Part shown: one piece after another, positions 1 to 12,397 of the stretch | How the letters are laid out: each line of letters begins with the position of its first letter | Numbering within the stretch: the stretch's first letter is position 1 | Source of the DNA: Takakia lepidozioides | Lineage: Eukaryota; Streptophyta; Takakiopsida; Takakiales; Takakiaceae | NCBI GenBank assembly: GCA_030704615.1 | Contig: CM060732.1 | Coordinates: 48,033,053-48,093,052, forward strand | Length of the DNA: 60,000 nt | Reading direction: 5' to 3' | Translations under genes and position numbers: made by a program | The notes under the pieces: generated by a model | What the model was told of the DNA's origin: nothing | Seen by the model: only the letters and a program-made list of their open reading frames with translations | Database searches by the model: none

Positions 1-1317
1 AGCAGGCCCGAATTCACTTGGGACTGTCCGAAGATTTGTGGGGAATACCAAGGTGCAGGTGCCTTCTATTCCATGCATGATATCAGACTTACATGCGGGG
101 TGTTGATGTCCAGGACTAGTTGCGAGGTGCATACAACATGTAGCTGAAAACTCACAAATGGTGGCAGAGAGTGTTCCTTTTCCTTTTGGACCACCACCAT
201 AGTCAATTTCTATATTTTGCATGTCTCCCACATGAGACATGGGGTTGCGAGGGATGACCCATCTTGAGTTCTCCTTGGCCATGGCACACAGTCTTATGTC
301 ACACCCTGGAGTTGTTTTGCACCCCGAACATGGCCACTGTTGTCGACCTCGCCTTCGAGGTGACATTCGTCTTTGCATAGTCCGCTTCGTCGTGTGTGCA
401 CACAATGCCACATGCAGACTCACTACAGGCCCTGACTCACTACAGGCCCTGCCAAAAACGGGGAGGAACACCGGGACGGTTGGAACGAGGTGGCCCTGAG
501 AAATATTGGCAAAGCATGATGTGGCCCGGAAAACGTCACCGGACTCGGCACAAAATCCGGCGACCATTTGCCTGACTGGAAGGAGGCCGGAAAATTCAGA
601 AAATCCTCCATCCCATTGAAGGCAGTTTGGGAAATTCTTGGGCAATGTAGTGTAGTTCTTGGCCTAGAACTGTCTGACCGTTGGAAATCCCACTTGGAGT
701 AAAATTTCCTAATGGGACCTCAACCATTTGCTTTGCAAATTCACTCTTTTGACCCCCATTGCAGTCACATACAAAGCACCCCGCCCTATTTTTTGGCATA
801 TTGGGGTGAAATTTGGTGTGAGGGTTTGGGATGCAGCACTACACTAGAATATGACATTTTTTCTCCTAGCAAAATTTTGCAACATTGAGTTTTTGCTTGG
901 TCAAACATGAAGTTTTGGTTTGATTTTCACAAAAATGCACCTTGTTCAATTGCTATAATCTCCCAAACAAAACGGTGGAATCTCCCCAAAGTTGGGGTGC
1001 TTGTGCATCTGGTAGGTGGGTACGACTTTGTACTGTTCATCCACGTGGATGAATGGGGGTAGGCAGCTATAGGCTGACGTGTGAGGGCCAAAAAACCAAA
1101 AACAGCTTAGGGGTTAAATCCATTTGTTAAAATTTTGATTTAAAAGACCTTTATAGAACCCACCCTTGATAGGAGCTGTAGCCATAAACTGAAGTGATTC
1201 TTACGTCGGCTCTAATAGGACGCTTCTAATCACGCGGCTGCCTAAATCCAGCAAAAGCCCCGTGAGATTGTACTCCTCCATTAAGTTTTTGTAAAATTTG
1301 AATATTGTTCACGAATA
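1..1317. other. No recognisable gene; AT-moderate intergenic DNA
   Basis: I see no coding exon with family resemblance here. A short direct duplication of the words 'actcactacaggccctg' lies around 413-451. Given the Helitron-like terminus at 1337-1340, part of this stretch may be the body of a non-autonomous Helitron whose 5' end I cannot locate. Confidence 0.4.
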
Positions 1318-1340
1318 GTGCGGAGCAACGCACAACCTAG
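1318..1340 (+). mobile_element. Helitron-like 3' terminus (hairpin plus CTAG)
   Basis: A perfect 5-bp stem (GTGCG / CGCAC) with a 6-nt loop occupies 1318-1333. It is followed after three bases by CTAG (1337-1340) and then a T. A short hairpin just upstream of CTRR with a 3' flanking T is the canonical Helitron 3' end. The same hairpin core and CTAG-T recur at 35921-35944, which supports a dispersed family rather than chance. No Rep/helicase coding sequence is visible, so any element would be non-autonomous. Confidence 0.55.
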
Positions 1341-1355
1341 TTATTAACATTGAAC

Positions 1356-1531
1356 GACAACCAACTTGCAGCCAGTGGTAAAGAGCAAATACCAGGTTGT
1401 GGGTTCAATGGTTCAACCCACTGATTGGTGTCACAAAGGTGTCCGGTGTCCACCTGCCGGAAGGGTAGCCCTTCCGGGTGAAGAGACACCATAATTTCCG
1501 CTTCCTTCGAGAGGCGTCATATATTATCTCA
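1356..1531 (+). mobile_element. tRNA-related SINE with 15-bp target duplication
   Basis: A 176-bp insertion is bounded by a perfect 15-bp direct repeat (TTATTAACATTGAAC) at 1341-1355 and 1532-1546, as expected for target-primed retroposition. Its 5' part contains an A-box-like stretch (CAGTGGTAAAGAGC, near 1374) and a B-box-like GGTTCAA stretch about 35 bp downstream. This is the layout of an internal Pol III promoter in tRNA-derived SINEs. The 3' part contains a GC-rich inverted repeat (CCGGAAGGG / CCCTTCCGG). There is no long poly-A tail. It sits directly against the Helitron-like terminus. Confidence 0.6.
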
Positions 1532-1546
1532 TTATTAACATTGAAC

Positions 1547-2001
1547 TATCCATTTTCTTAAGCCATTTTCTCAGCTCCAGTCCATATGGAATAAATGCAA
1601 TGAACATTCCAGGATATGCTAAACAAGATGCCTTGGGTATCCAAAGGGCTGTGCAAAAATAAAATGAAGGAAACGAAAAAACTAGGTCAGTAGGCACCTT
1701 CAACAATATGCTTCAGAATCCCAAATGGATAAAATCTTGATTTCAAATATCTCACAGACAGGGGATTTGATTTCAAGTTCTGAGCACCATTAATCTCAAA
1801 ATCACCTGATGTAAACTTGCCAAGTCCAGCTGGAAAGTTCCACGTCGATACACTAACCAGATCAGGCACCTCACAATTGTGGCTGACCTTAAAATTCAAG
1901 CGTATCAGGGTCAAACAACCAGTCTTTAGTTAGCTCACTAGATATTTGTAGGAATCACCTACACTTCGGACAAGACCTCTCTACTTGTTTGATCCTACAT
2001 A
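1547..2001. other. Downstream flank of MSH4; no supported gene
   Basis: This is the 3' flank and probable 3' UTR of MSH4, which is transcribed leftwards. A 75-codon open frame on the minus strand at 1687-1914 looks moderately protein-like, but I recognise no family in it. It could be an exon of a neighbouring gene that continues beyond the window. Confidence 0.3.
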
Positions 2002-5000
2002 TTACAGCTTTCCCTCTAAGTAGCTTGTCTTCAGTTTTTTCAGGTAGCTCCTCAAATTATCCTCACTCAAATTGGCAAACTGCAAACAAAGTAGTTTCTG
2101 TGCCACATGATAGTCCCTGTGAAGCTGTCCGTACTTGGCATGCCCAAACTTTAGGCGAGTTAACTCCTGAAACATGATCCAAACAGAAAATCACAGTAAA
2201 TAAGAATTAGGATGGTCTGCAAAGCACCTAGCCAAGCCATAAGTGGGCATCATGATTTAATTGCCTGCATCTCAATGTCCTGGATTCCTCATTGCAGGCT
2301 AATTACGAGGTCATGAAATCTCAACTGCTTAACCTAGACAGCAAGCTGTTTTTGGATCACAAGCTGATCCCTGTGAGTTGAAGATGGTTCAGAAGATTCC
2401 TCCAAGGTACCTTTTCAGTGAGCAAATGGGAAACCTTACGTGCCTCCGTGACAACAGAGTCCGGTAAACCAGCAACTTCTGCTAAATATAGCCCATACTG
2501 TGGAATCTCTGTGTATCCTTCTTTAAGTGAAAACTGCAAGTTATCCCAACAGGTCAGTTTCTTCATAATTGACTGTGGACAGAGACGTGCAGGCCTTGAA
2601 AAGTGGTCAACAGAGGACAATGGATCTACAGATTTTTCTTCATATTATTGTTGTAATAATAAACCATCATGAAATGACACAAACATTTGATGTGCACAAC
2701 TTCTCAGGGAACAGAACAGTTCAAAACTAACTTTGAAATTGAGGCGGTTGTTGTTGATAGTGACCGCAAAGTAGCAGACTCTCACATTGGGGTAGATGAT
2801 AGAAAGCTCGTCCAATCGTTGCATGTGTGAAGCAAAGATAGTATAGCTGTGAAATGGCAACAATCCAGAGTCTCCAGCCGTTAGAGGGTCTGCCCAAATG
2901 CTTTGTATGTGGACATACATGAATTCACACGATGAATTAAGCAAGTGCTATGCCCTGTTAGTGAGGGCTTCACACAAGCAACCACTGATTGTGATGTCTG
3001 GATTTTAAGTGCCATATGCTCAACAGCATCTAGTTCTGGAAGAGCTAATTTGGAAATTTTGTCCTAGAAGGTTGAAGGCTTTTGTGCTTTGTTTTCTCTC
3101 GCCCAAAAGGGAGAAGGGCAAAAGCAACATACGCCCTTTTGGACACCAGAAATTCACTGCAACTCCATGCAATTGCGAGACCATCGGCTGTTGAAGTTGC
3201 TCTTCCTAGTTCATCAATTAACACCAGACTCCTGCCAAAAACATGACAATGCATAAGACACTGATTAAACTGAGTGACTCTCAAGCTTGAGGGAGGTGTA
3301 TCACACTGTTGCCTTTGCCCCATGTTGTATGGGGTAAGCACTTGTGTAAGTCTTACAGTCTGTTCAGATGAATGGCCCCATGCACAAAGACCATCTAAAG
3401 ACAATGCGAGGTAATGGGCCGAGACAACATCTGGATGATTGGTGGCAGACACTACCTCGAGGTCAAATTCTGCAGTAAAAAGGCAGTCTCCCTCATCTCT
3501 GTCATGAACTGGGAGCATGCAAAATGTCTTGTGAGCAATGGCAAAGTCAATATGATTGTCCACCAACTGGAGGTATGCCCATCATTATTCTAAGCTAGTC
3601 TCTGTATGTAGCAATGTGAATTGGGTGAAGTCACCACCTCTTCCAAAAACTAGAGCCCACCCAGATATTATTTTAAATGTAAACTATAAATTGCAATTAA
3701 TCTAGCACCAATGATTCAGGTTTGCTTCCAGTCTTGGTCAGATCAAATGTGCCTCACACCCTTCCTTTGGTAGAAAAGAACATGTCTCTGTAGAGATCCC
3801 ACTAGATGTCCAGAAAAGTACAATACTGGTATAGCTCAAAAAAATCCTCGACACATGGAAGAAATGGGAAGGTGAGTCACAACATACCGTGCTTGAATTG
3901 GACTCCAGATTATCCCCCGTTCCAATCCGAGTGAGAATACGATCCACCACTCGGAAAGATGCAAAATGTGCAGGAACATAACAGCCAATGTGGGCCAAGA
4001 CTGTTATGAGTGCCACTTGTTGCAAGTAGGTGCTTTTACCACTCCTGGTTCAAGGGAATGTACACACAAGGTTTGCACTGAATATTTCTAAATGTGTGCC
4101 AATGTGTGCTCATCAGCTGATGCACTATCACAAGTTTGAATAATTAGACACTTCCAACTACTCGGTGTAACTTGGCATGATGGATTGTGGCTTGCAAGTG
4201 CTGCCAGGAACACTGTGCAAAGTGCAGGGCAATTATTATCTTCAATCTGCTCATTGCCGCTATCTCATGCCTGGGAACTTGCATTTTTGTTCATGCTCAC
4301 ATCTCCAATTGAAAACAACTGTCAACTCAATCTTCAGAAGACTAGAAATAGAGAAATGGTTCCACAGCTTTCTCACTTACATGTTGGGACCTGTCACAAT
4401 CAGCATATTAGATGCTTCTGACAGGAAGGTGTTGTTTGGCTGCAAACATCAAATCAGCTTTTAGACAATTGTCCTATCTGTTCAACCTACAAGACCAAGA
4501 GAGCAAGTCTAACCAGAAAATGAAATTGTAAGGAATACAGGTGATGTAAGCCAACTTACAGCTATCCATGAACAAATAGAGAGGTACAGTGCATGTCCTG
4601 TGCTCTCTTGCATCTCAAAATTAGCTATGTGGATTCAGTGTAGTATCACCGAAGTTGTATGCACCTACCATGAAGTCTTCTGATAAAGTAGTTTCAAGGA
4701 TGGGGTGTCTGCCTGCCTCAATAGCTATTGGCCCATTCTCTGTAAGCAATTAGTAGCGATCCTTGTCATGTCAACTCTGCTTAATAGTGTTATGACAGAT
4801 GACTGCACTCAATCATCCTGGGCCAAAATCAAAATAACTAACAATACACTTGCTATAATGCACCTGTGAATTGAGGCCGATTGTAGCTTCCATGGGGCTT
4901 GGTCGAGATCATGTAAGCGAATGAATTGACCATCATGTCGAGGAGCGAAAGAGACTCTGAGAGCAAAGTAAGAAGGCTGAGGTCCTGCCTAATCCGGTTG

Positions 5001-8000
5001 GTGAGGTCTGTAGCAACCAACCACCGAATTTGTGAAAGGAACTTCAATGGGTGAATGCATTGGACTTATTACACTAAGAAGACGTCGGTCATACTCATAA
5101 AAGTTCTTTCTTCCCCCACACTTTGAATCTCACACTCACTCACTACGAAGTTCTTTTTGGCGTTTTTCCCAATAAGATATAGTGGAAAGCCAACATAGTG
5201 CCCTTCAAAATTCGGAGCTAGAGCAACCTTCTAGGCATTGCAGAGTTCGCTTGTAGCATTCTGTCGCAGCTTCCATGTTCCTGCTATTCAACTGTGCCAA
5301 ACTTGTCAATGTTCGCAAGAGTAGAAGTTTTTATGTATAACATATGAATTGTTCCATTATTCTCCTCTAAAGAACCAAGAAGACTTAAAAAGACATGCCT
5401 ATATAGTCAGAGTGTCAGCTAGCTGATACAGAATCATGTAGTAGAAGACTACCAGAATTGGCATAGAACATTGCCCAAGTGCTAACGTATACTTACTGAT
5501 ATAAGCTCAGGGGTGGGATGGATGGTTTTTGCTTGTAACCTGTAAACAGTGCATAAGAGATTCTTTACAAAATTCATGACGATATATGTTTCGCAGCACT
5601 ACCATAGGTGTGCATGATGCAAAGGGTGACTACAAAGCATGCCCAATTGCAGAGCACTCGCCCATATACATCACAGTACTAAGCAATCCAGCAGACCTTC
5701 AAAGTTCAAAGAAAGGACACAAAACCCTTTCTTCAAAATCTTCTTCGAATAATGTCTTGCAATAAGACTATTGCCTAATTTAAACCTCAGAGCCTGGAAG
5801 AAGACATGATGACACCAACTGCCATCAAATGGCATGGTTTGACTAATCTGAACTTATGCCTCGCAGTCTCTCTCTCAACTTCTATTTAATCTTTTCTCAT
5901 CCTCTCAGCTGCTAGTCTTTTACTTGTGCAGCTCCATATATAGTCTTCTAAGACACACCATGTAGCCTCATCAGGCATGCGTGCTCGCATGCTTTGTCCC
6001 TCCATTCCTAACACGTTCGCATGCAAGACTGGCTCACCAGGTTTGCTAATCTCGAACTAAGAAAAAGAGCTGTTGTTTAAGACGTAACGAAAGGTCAAAG
6101 AACAAACTAAGAATTCGCAACCTCCAATTCTTCCCTTCCTGTAGGGCCATGAAGGCAATTAACTGGTGCAAACCTAGACGAAGTACCAGCTAATCAGCTT
6201 ATTAGACAGGTAGTTTAGCAATGATACATCTGTTCGCTTACTGATGAGGTCACAGCCTCACCATGTCATATTAGCGAAATTGTTCTACAAGAACAAGGCA
6301 GCCAACCTGAATGAAAGTTGAGGGTAAAACAATTTGTTGCAGATCCTTTGTTGGGATACTGATGTTGAATCCACGCTTGATGTTGAAAGGTAACTTCAAG
6401 TTTGGAAGATCCAGTTCTTCTCGATATTTTCTGCCAAGGTTGTGTATTGCTGCAATTCGATAGCTACCGGTGAATGTCAATCAATCTGATCTTTATGTCA
6501 GCTAAAAGAGGAGATAGGAACGTGAATTTGTACGCAATTTTCATGAAAGTACCATCCACGACTTAGAGGAGAAGGCTTGTACCTTCACTTGTGACACAAA
6601 AGATATTCCTTGCAACGTCAAGACATCCATCAATGCCAGATTTGATTGCAAAGCATTGTTGTGTTCGTGCTACAAAGAGTGCTCTTGAATTTGTAACATC
6701 CTTGTCAATCACCTCCATAATCCTGTGTAACAGATTTCTCCTCAATTGTGAACATGGTATGATCTAACTTGGAAGCAGTTGCACATAGAAACTTCAAGCA
6801 ATATCTGGAGAAAGAGATGGAACAGAATTTTGTCCTACTGACGAAATGAATCTTATTTCCAGGCTAAGACATGCACCAAACTATTGGAGGCATATTTCAA
6901 GTATGAACAGCTGAAGAAGCTCCACAGTGAGTTTTTCCAAAAGTTAGATGCAGCTCTCAACCTTCTTAGTAGCACATCATAATCTGGATGCATGCAGACT
7001 GTGACTTTGATGTTGCGCAGTAGAGGACATTTAACATCTTGAAGCACCTGAAAAATACAGTATGCAAAGATATACGGTACTGAGAGTGGTCCCAACAATT
7101 GGATGACATTGGTGTGCCACAGTACACACATGTGAATAAGATTCTGTTTCAATACTGGACAAGGCAAGAAACAGGTATAGACGTATAGACAAGTTTAGAA
7201 ACACATGTCAACACCATCGAGTAGGGTTACCTCTGAAAGATGTGGCAAATTTTCCAGGGCTTCTTTCAGAAGAATGATGCCAGACACTAAAGTTTGGCTC
7301 CTCCTCGTACAGGCAGCACCCAGGGGATCATCGGTTATCTTCTTTTCTCTGTAGCAGAAGTGACACAGGACTCGGTCTGGTACAGAATGCAGAAAATGTG
7401 TGTATGTTAGCAGTGAACAAGTTTTAATTACCACATGAATCAAGCTGCAATCTTATGTTTCAAGTTCCTCTGCATCAATCAAACCTTGAGACTAGGATAA
7501 TCAGAAACGAACAGAATAATTCAAATGGCTGCTTGCGCTCGGTACATCCTGCATTGTGTATTTAATAGAACAAGGAATCATATACCAATATCCTTTGGAA
7601 ACTTTTGGAAAGCTTGCACAAGTCCAGAAAACAGTTTTTCATCACTGGTCAGCTCATCCTGTTGTTAAGATCACATCAAAATAGCCAAGAGAAATGATTA
7701 GAACTCGCAAAACGCCTTCACTAGTCCACAATCTTAGCATAGCAGTTTCAGCTTGTAAAAACTGTAGGCTGGTAGCAAGCTGCATTTAAAAAAATTATAT
7801 TCTGTCTCCATTACACTGTGCATCCTGAATGGGCAGAGGAATGACCAGACAATCAAGACGAGTGTTGATAGTTTCCATGTCCTTTAGTGGCTGAAGTAGA
7901 TTAGCCCTGAGAAGATGCATTCTGGCCAATACCACGTAACGAGTCAGATAAAATCACTACAACAAAGCGAAAGGCAAGCCACTGGTTGACATGAGATAAC

Positions 8001-10513
8001 CAGAAAACAAAAAACATAAGTGTGAAAGTGGTGTAGGGGTGAACAGATGTTTCTACCCTCCGACAGTCTTTGTGGTATTTAGCATTTGAAAGAGACTGCC
8101 TTGTTTGTTCCGTTGTTTTCCTGATGACAATGAAAGTGACTCAACCACCTCCAAATTCTGCACACTATAAATCAAACAACGGCACGTACTAAAGTGAATC
8201 TTTGCTAACAGGAGATCAGCCAACTTAGCTCTAATTGGAGAGTAAATTGGAGACGAAGCCATTCATCTTTCTACTAGATACATAATAGGGGTGACTGTCC
8301 ATAAGAGTCTCCACGAGGAGTTGTCAGGTGACGATCAAAAGCCACTTGTGGTATATGACATCAACCTTAGAGATTTCATGCAGCAGCTCTTAGGATTAGA
8401 ACGAACTATTGCATGCCTACCAGTTTTACATCTGTGCAGAGAGCCTTTCCAAAAAGCAATTAACTAAACCCTGCTCCAGCTTCTGCAGTCAACCAAAGAA
8501 CACATGCGACAGAGCAAAACAAGTCATGTAATGTCGCAAAAGAAGAGTTTTCTACAAGTTTTCTCAGAGCACTTTTCTTATCACAGGAGACTTTGATTTC
8601 TCAACTGTAGTACCTTGTTCCATCAATATTCATGTGATCAGAAGATCCATTAAAGGTGACCTGAACACACACAAAACATTTGCTCTACATTAAAAAGATC
8701 ACCACAAAATCTCAGCTGTCAGTAAGCTATAGAGATTGTACTCATAAGACGTTGTTTGCCGTAGCCTTGTGGCCAGTAAGCTATAGAGAGAGGAAACCAG
8801 ACCAAGAGAAGTGAGTTAGATATCAAAGACCTTGGCATTACCACCTGGAACAAGGATGTTTCTCATGTCTTGGATATTTCATAACATACATATACAACAT
8901 AGGCAGCATTGGACCTCATACAATATGATATTATGGACATAAAGGGATAGGATTCAGTCTCTTATGTACCTGAAGTGAGTGATTTGTAAAGGTGAGCCCT
9001 TTCTCATTTTCCATCCTGTGGACTCACATGATACCAGCCTTCCAATTTTCATCTAAACTTCTCCAAATCTCCAGAATATACATTCCATTAACTTGTAACA
9101 CATCTCTGATCCTGGACCCAAGTTTAAAAAGGGTTCACATGGCTACTGTTCTCCAAACGGTCGTCACTATACATGAGCTATACACTTTAGTTCCCCAAAG
9201 CTTAACTTGGCTGTTTTCCACAACAGATGACATGTTCACCGGAATCCTTGAATCATCACTTTCCCAAAGCTAATCCTCACCCAATGGTGAGGTCCTTGAA
9301 ACAGATCTCACCATTTCAGTAAAGCTGCTGCTGCCCCAAGGCATAGATAATATTGCTTGTAGGAGGTGTCCAAGCATGGAAAACTGGCTTCTTTAGCAGC
9401 CAAGCTCTGCAGCAGCAATGCCCCCTGCATACACATGTGGTAGTATATCAATTAGTATCATTGCAAGACCTGAACTAAAAACAAAAAATAATAATATGTG
9501 GCAGTTCTTGGACTGCTACAGATAAAGAAGAGCTCTTTGACATGGTGCAAGAGGCAATGCACGAACAGGATAGGATAGGACAGTATGAAACTCTCCCCCA
9601 GGAGACAATTCAACACCATTGCAGCAAATAATACAGTCTTTTGGTTTGCCTACAGGTTCCTGGCTTGTCAACCTTGCATTATTGCTTACCGCTCCTTGAT
9701 GAGAGACACAATTATCAAGGTGAAAAATCCAGTAGAGGTGTGCACAAAAGCGGGCAAACTTGTCAAAATAAAACACTAAAGGCATGTACAAATGAGGCTA
9801 TTGACAAGACAAAAGTGTAAGAGAGGGCTCTCTACGGTAGAACATGTTTATGTTTCTCGAACGACAAATAAGACCAAATAAAAGTTGAAAATCTCTCATC
9901 TCTATATGTGGAGGGCGCTGAAGTACCCCGTACAGACAATTTTACATCAATGCTCAAAGATGAACCTCATTAGTACCTTTGTGTCATCAAACCAACCACG
10001 AGCCACGGTAATCTGCAACCAACGAAATGGTCATCCAACACTGGTATAATAAAAATGGAACTTCAGGAAACGTTGAGAAGTGTCGAGATTGCATCAAAGC
10101 ACCACAAGGATAGTGCAGATTCAAGTACCTTCGCCGCAGAAGTGAAGTGATCCACCAGAGAAGACACACCAATCATGCCCTCAGGAACCACGTTGTTAAC
10201 TGATATGATAATGTCTGAAGGATCAAAATACTGTAAAAGAGTCACAGTAGCCTGATATGACCGGCTAGTCTCGATGAACTGGGACAGATGCAGCTTCGCA
10301 CTTCTTAAATCTAAGGCAGCAATGCCTACCTGCACGCGGATGTAATGACCGTCAACTGTGCTCAGCTTGGACTCCACTGATTTACATCACATCATGGCTA
10401 CCTTTTCTCAAAGAATTGCACTTTGCTTGAAATAAGAGTCTCACCTCCTTCGCCCTGTTCTCAATAAGGGCAACTGTATACTGACCCCGGTGACTGCCTG
10501 CTGCTTCTCTCAT
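2002..10513 (-). CDS. MSH4: MSH4, meiosis-specific MutS homologue (24 exons)
   Basis: MSH4 pairs with MSH5 to stabilise recombination intermediates and promote class I crossovers in meiotic nuclei. Exons in gene order: 10445-10513, 10129-10329, 9977-10012, 9312-9424, 8970-9015, 8614-8660, 8057-8164, 7846-7921, 7586-7658, 7231-7376, 6962-7047, 6583-6722, 6307-6449, 5497-5539, 5228-5291, 4864-5007, 4669-4739, 4381-4439, 3888-4044, 3456-3508, 3133-3231, 2732-2846, 2411-2533, 2002-2166. Phases agree at every junction except across exon 14. The product is about 791 residues, close to plant MSH4 as I recall it. Key motifs: Walker A GPNMSGKST split across exons 18/19, [10 protein letters not shown] in exon 20, Walker [13 protein letters not shown] in exon 21, and FASHM (switch) in exon 22. 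As in other MSH4 proteins there is no N-terminal mismatch-recognition domain. The start at 10513 gives a 23-residue first exon, like plant orthologues. The donor of exon 8 (gtcatt) is weak. Confidence 0.95.
5497..5539 (-). other. MSH4 exon 14: apparent +1 frameshift in an A5 run
   Basis: The flanking exons both require phase 0, so this exon should be a multiple of three, but between its acceptor and donor (TCA|GTAAGT) it is 43 nt. The +1 offset falls at a homopolymer (TTTTT on the plus strand, 5526-5530). With one A fewer, the 14 codons match the family pattern (K-x-I-H-x-x-x-E-L-x-S). As given, translation runs into TGA within this exon. This is either an assembly or sequencing error or a real inactivating mutation in an otherwise perfectly preserved gene. 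Confidence 0.8.
8736..8773 (-). mobile_element. 38-bp LINE tail insertion in MSH4 intron 5
   Basis: These 38 bp are the reverse complement of the last 38 bp of the LINE ending at 45181. They are flanked by a perfect 16-bp direct repeat (CAGTAAGCTATAGAGA) at 8720-8735 and 8774-8789. The whole structure is therefore a complete but extremely 5'-truncated non-LTR insertion. It lies in the intron between exons 5 and 6 of MSH4 and does not touch splice sites. Confidence 0.9.
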
Positions 10514-11346
10514 TTTTCGCTTCACCTGAGAACTAGTTACAAACTCGCAGGCATAAATCGGACGCTTGCGGACACAATTGGACTACAGGCACTCCATCGA
10601 CTCTCCCTGCTTACACACACAGATTGTGCTTGCACAAAATTTGAAAGAGCTCCCTTTCGTAAAGGCAAGGACTACGCTCACCCAACGAGTTTTAGGCAAG
10701 CGTGTGAGAGGTTCTCATCTGGGAGCCTCTATTTATAGATTTTAGCGACGACTGAAGGTCGGAAGCTAGTTTAGCGTAGAGCAGGAATAGGGTGCCATAC
10801 TTGCCACGTTTTTGTCGCCACATCATCGTCGCCAAATTCTTTGGAATCTGCCCGGAATGCCCCGCCTGCCAATAGAAATCGCGGCGCCAACTTTTTTAAC
10901 TGCCGCAATGCCCGGATCTTGATCTTCTTGAACTGCAGGAGCTCTGCGTTTTCCGCCATCGTTCACCTTGCAAGCTGCAAGCTCTCAACGAATTGAGGAA
11001 ATCCATGTTGAGCTGAAAAGATTGTCTTGGCAAATGAAGGATCAAGCATAGAAATGTCTTAATGTGGCTTTCGACATTGGGTGAGCCAGTGAGGGTTGTA
11101 AAGTTCAAGAATTTGAGTGATACAGAAACAGAAAACAATTGGATGGTGAACGCTATGGAGAAGTGTAGCGGAGGGGATTTGTCATGGAGAGATATTTACT
11201 GAAGTTGAGGTCTTGTGGATAGAACTCACATTGAAGAGAGAAAACAAAAGTTGAAATTTGAACAAAACTATTTGACTCTGCTTCCAATGGCCTTCATTTC
11301 AGAGTTGGTTTGAAGTCAAATTTGACATAGGCTACAGGGGTGAGAG
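10514..11346. other. MSH4 upstream region; one unrecognised minus-strand frame
   Basis: Presumed promoter and 5' leader of MSH4. An open frame of 62 codons on the minus strand (10771-10959) starts with MAENAELLQFKKIKIRAL, is rich in K/R, and has a higher GC content than its surroundings. It could be an upstream exon or ORF of another transcript. I do not recognise it and see no splice partner. No TATA box or other element can be assigned with confidence. Confidence 0.3.
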
Positions 11347-11935
11347 ATGGAGGCTTTGGAGACCTATGAGCAAATGATGGGGGAAGGGGTGAAGCCCGAC
11401 CACATCACGTTTGTATGCGTTTGCAGTGCGTGTGCTAGAAAATGGCAAAGAGGTGCATGGTTGCATCGCCAAAACTGGAATTGTACCAGATGTGATCACT
11501 GATACTGAACCATACCCTCGTGGACATGTATGCCAAATGTAGGAGCATTGAGAATGCGGAGGGAGTGTTCAACAATATCGTTGAACGAGATTTGGTGTCT
11601 TGGAACGCCATGCTTGCAGGATATGCACAGCAAGGGCGCGGGATAGAGGCCTTGGAGACCTATGAGCAAATGATGGGGGAAGGGGTGAAGTGCAACCACA
11701 TCACATTTGTGTGCGTTGGCAATGTTTGTGCAAGCCTGGCAGCCCCGAAAAAGGGCAAAGAGGTGCATGGTGACATCATCAAAGCTGGAATTGTACCAAA
11801 TGTCATTCTGGACACTGCCCTGGTGGACATGTATGCGAAATGTGGGTGCATGGAGGATGCAAAGGGAGTATTTGACAATGTGGCTGAACGAAATGTGGTG
11901 TCGTGGAATGCGACAATTTCAGGATATGCCCAGCC
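11347..11935 (+). pseudogene. PPR (P/L/S-type) gene fragment
   Basis: A run of pentatricopeptide repeats of the plant-specific P-L-S type is readable in plus-strand frames, with words such as ITFVCV, KEVHGDIIKAG, LVDMYAKCG and VVSWNA. PPR-PLS proteins bind organellar RNA and are mostly editing factors. The first part (11347-11520) is in another frame than 11520-11935 and ends in stops. The fragment has no N-terminus or E/DYW tail. It stops at 11935, where a dispersed repeat (the PDF/OSB-like family) begins. It closely resembles the PPR units at 20761-23090 and 34263-34560. Confidence 0.75.
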
Positions 11936-12001
11936 TATTTTGCCCTCTCATCAGACTCGGCCTTGAGATGCATACTGAATTGTCAAGGACAATGTGGTGA
12001 G

Positions 12002-12397
12002 TGTCGCGCACCTCACTTCGGTAAGCTCCCCCCTCAAGTCATAGTTACTCGCTTTGATGCGCGCCTGACTCCCAACCTGGCCGCCGGGCCAACTTGGAGC
12101 TTCGGCTGCTCACCGGGGCAAAACGGTCCCCCTTTGTTCTCCCAAAGAACCCTCCACCTATTTGGAACCAGCGGGAATTCCCTTTGGTAGTTGGCAGTCC
12201 GGAACAGCTCCCCACTCTTTGGTCGCTTTCCGGCTCGCTCGCTTACTCACTAGTTTTTGGTCACCAACGGGCTTGCACCGTTCTCGGGGTTACTACTCCC
12301 TATATATACTTCTGTAGCTGTCCGCGGGGGTTTCACAACCAGCCATGCCATTTTATGGCGAACCACCACGAAAACCCTCGACTCCCGGCGATGAGTC
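12002..12397 (-). repeat. Right (3') LTR, outer portion
   Basis: This stretch matches 18159-18554 of the left LTR in the same orientation, with few differences, from the CGCGACA terminus up to the word GACTCATC. At 12397/12398 the match ends abruptly and pol sequence begins, marking the inversion breakpoint. Confidence 0.9.

Noticed and set aside
2418-2672. Plus-strand frames within the MSH4 region
   Set aside because: They lie antisense to confirmed MSH4 exons and have no resemblance of their own.
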